A program made the translations under genes and the position numbers. Positions 5,828 to 7,158 of a stretch of DNA of 7,158 bases are shown here, in pieces. This DNA comes from an uncultured Clostridia bacterium (GTDB lineage: Bacteria; Bacillota; Clostridia; Oscillospirales; CAG-272), in contig CALAFS010000286.1 in assembly GCA_937892405.1 (NCBI GenBank), forward strand, positions 1-7,158. Direction: 5' to 3'. The notes beneath the pieces are model-generated. The model was not told where the DNA came from, searched no databases, and worked only from the letters and a program-made list of their open reading frames with translations. Numbering within the stretch: position 1 is the first letter of the stretch; each line of letters starts with the position of its first letter.

Positions 5828-5858
5828 GACAACATTGACAAATAAAGGGGAGAAGACG

Positions 5859-7158
5859 ATGTATTCGATAAAAAAAGGCAAACTGTATCGCGGGGACAAA
5901 CCGGTGTTCGGCGTCGGGGTGTCCTACTACGCGTCCTACCACGAGCGGAAGGTGCCCGTACCGCGGGACGGCGATCGGATCGGCGAGATGAAGAAGGATC
6001 TTCGCGGCATGGCGGACTTCGGGTTCAACATGGTGCGCTGCGCGGCGCTCTGCGATATGAAATACAACGAAAAGCGGGAAGTGGAAGCCGATACGGCGTT
6101 TATGGACGCCATCATGACCGAGGCGGAAAAAGATAAAATTTCGGTCATGCTGCGGCTCCAGGGATATTCCATGAACCTGAGCGGCTACACGGACGACCTG
6201 ATGATTGATTCGGAAGGGAAGCCGATGGACCGCACGCGGTGGTACGATTTTATTCAGAACTGCTTGCATCACGAGGGGATCCTCCGGGATAACGACGCGT
6301 GCACGGCGAAACTCGCAGAGCATTTTGCGGCATTTGACAGCCTTGCGGGGTATCAGACCTACAACGAGCCGCACTATCCCTCGGTCGAGCTGTTCGACTA
6401 TCATCCGATCACCCTTCGCGAATACCGGAAGTGGCTTGTAAAGAAGGGAATCATGACCGCCACGGCGGCGGAGGCGTACACCCCGCCGAAGACGAGACCG
6501 GCACCCGCAGAGGACAAGCGGGCGTGGATATACTGGCGGATGTTCGCGGCGGAGGCGCTGTCCGCGTTCCTGAATCATTCATCGGCGGTTGCGACCGCCG
6601 CCTCCGGTAGGGAAACCATGACCTGCCAGACTACCTGCCCGCTCCTTTATGCCAACGCCGGGCGGGGCGTGAATTACTATCAGATCGCGGAAAAAATGGA
6701 CGCGGTCGGCGTGACGCACTATTTTGCGGACACGGCGCCCGAGGTCTACCTTGCCAACATGCACCTCGATATGAGCGAGAGCGCCGCGGCGCTGTACGGT
6801 AAGCCGATGTGGATCATCGAATACGACGCGCGTACGAACATTCCGCTTGACAAATTCCGCCGCGAGACCTATCTCGCGATCGGAAGCGGCTGTGCGGGAA
6901 TTCTCTATTATCAGTGGCGCGGCGACTATATCTTCCCCGATTCCCCCGAAGGGAACGGATTCGGACTCATCAATTACGACGGGAGCCCGACAGAAAACTT
7001 TGAAAACGCGAAGAGCGTGGTAGCTCTTCTGAACCGACTGTCGGACTATACGGTGAACGCCGAGCGTCTGCGCGACGGGGTGGCGGTGCTGTATTCCGAG
7101 TGGGCATATCTCTTTTATGACGCGGCGGAGAACCCGGGATCGCACCGCACGGACAATG
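5859..7158 (+). CDS. GH42-like clan GH-A glycoside hydrolase (beta-galactosidase-like), 3' end missing
   Basis: The frame is open from ATG 5859 to the window edge (433 codons seen; full GH42 enzymes have about 650-700). There is no signal peptide, so it should be cytosolic and act on imported oligosaccharides. Residues about 15-395 look like a (beta/alpha)8 barrel. The segment DLRGMADFGFNMVR (47-60) is the early strand-helix unit. TYNEPH (167-172) supplies acid/base Glu170 in the NEP motif typical of clan GH-A. MWIIEYDA (317-324) supplies the probable nucleophile Glu321. From about residue 407 (GVAVLYSEWAYLF) a second domain starts, resembling the GH42 trimerisation domain. Family known: GH42 enzymes remove terminal beta-galactose. 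Inferred: the N-terminus differs from typical GH42, so substrate and exact family are open. A strong promoter and SD set the start. Confidence 0.8.
   Translation, partial: MYSIKKGKLYRGDKPVFGVGVSYYASYHERKVPVPRDGDRIGEMKKDLRGMADFGFNMVRCAALCDMKYNEKREVEADTAFMDAIMTEAEKDKISVMLRLQGYSMNLSGYTDDLMIDSEGKPMDRTRWYDFIQNCLHHEGILRDNDACTAKLAEHFAAFDSLAGYQTYNEPHYPSVELFDYHPITLREYRKWLVKKGIMTATAAEAYTPPKTRPAPAEDKRAWIYWRMFAAEALSAFLNHSSAVATAASGRETMTCQTTCPLLYANAGRGVNYYQIAEKMDAVGVTHYFADTAPEVYLANMHLDMSESAAALYGKPMWIIEYDARTNIPLDKFRRETYLAIGSGCAGILYYQWRGDYIFPDSPEGNGFGLINYDGSPTENFENAKSVVALLNRLSDYTVNAERLRDGVAVLYSEWAYLFYDAAENPGSHRTDN

Larger units (their letters stand above)
5510..5858. other. 349-base divergent intergenic region
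   Basis: This gap separates the minus-strand glm operon from the plus-strand glycoside hydrolase gene. It is much richer in A and T than its flanks in its left and middle parts. It holds one strong plus-strand promoter, a tentative minus-strand -10, four GCACAT motifs and several inverted repeats, listed separately. I see no credible coding frame, tRNA or known riboswitch in it. Confidence 0.8.

Noticed and set aside
5835..5840. A second TTGACA after the hydrolase promoter
   Set aside because: It lies downstream of the predicted transcription start and no -10 follows before the SD and ATG.
5699..5899. A 66-codon minus-strand frame in the divergent gap
   Set aside because: It covers the inverted repeats, the strong plus-strand promoter and the start of the hydrolase gene. 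There is no SD or family match.
5805..6578. A 257-codon minus-strand open frame, and another at 6579-7145, opposite the glycoside hydrolase
   Set aside because: Both are antisense to an ORF with clear NEP and nucleophile motifs, and the first would run across that gene's promoter and SD. The products are low-complexity, Arg/His/Val-rich.

Overview
The window looks like chromosomal DNA from a GC-rich, anaerobic Gram-positive bacterium of the Clostridia type, such as a gut Oscillospiraceae or Christensenellaceae relative. This is an inference. It rests on strong Shine-Dalgarno (SD) sites, clear sigma-A promoters in AT-rich gaps, GC-rich third codon positions, a paired short-chain ChrA and a beta-galactosidase-like gene. 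No transposase, phage gene, tRNA, rRNA or CRISPR array is visible.

Layout, left to right. (1) Positions 1-219, plus strand: the last 72 codons of a YfcE/MJ0936-type phosphodiesterase. Its stop codon interlocks with that of the gene facing it. (2) Positions 216-1357, minus strand: two translationally coupled half-size ChrA-family membrane proteins, with their own promoter at about 1436-1464. (3) Positions 1519-1557: a strong intrinsic terminator closing the next operon. (4) Positions 1585-5509, minus strand: a three-gene operon, transcribed in the order LbH acyltransferase, glmM, glmS. (5) Positions 5510-5858: a 349-base divergent intergenic region with a near-consensus plus-strand promoter and an unusual concentration of inverted repeats. 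(6) Positions 5859-7158, plus strand: a GH42-like clan GH-A glycoside hydrolase, cut off by the window edge.

The operon forms one pathway for cell-wall amino-sugar supply. GlmS makes glucosamine-6-phosphate from fructose-6-phosphate and glutamine. GlmM isomerises it to glucosamine-1-phosphate. The LbH protein carries the histidine and tyrosine of a GlmU-type acetyltransferase site and probably N-acetylates glucosamine-1-phosphate. No uridylyltransferase domain is present here, so the last step to UDP-GlcNAc would need an enzyme encoded elsewhere.

The least ordinary parts are non-coding. The 58-base glmM-glmS gap has no room for a glmS ribozyme. Instead it holds a perfect 8-bp hairpin that separates the best SD from the glmS start, with a competing alternative pairing. 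The region upstream of the glycoside hydrolase holds four GCACAT motifs and several nested inverted repeats, suggesting a specific sugar-responsive operator array. I see no wholly new multi-gene system in this window.
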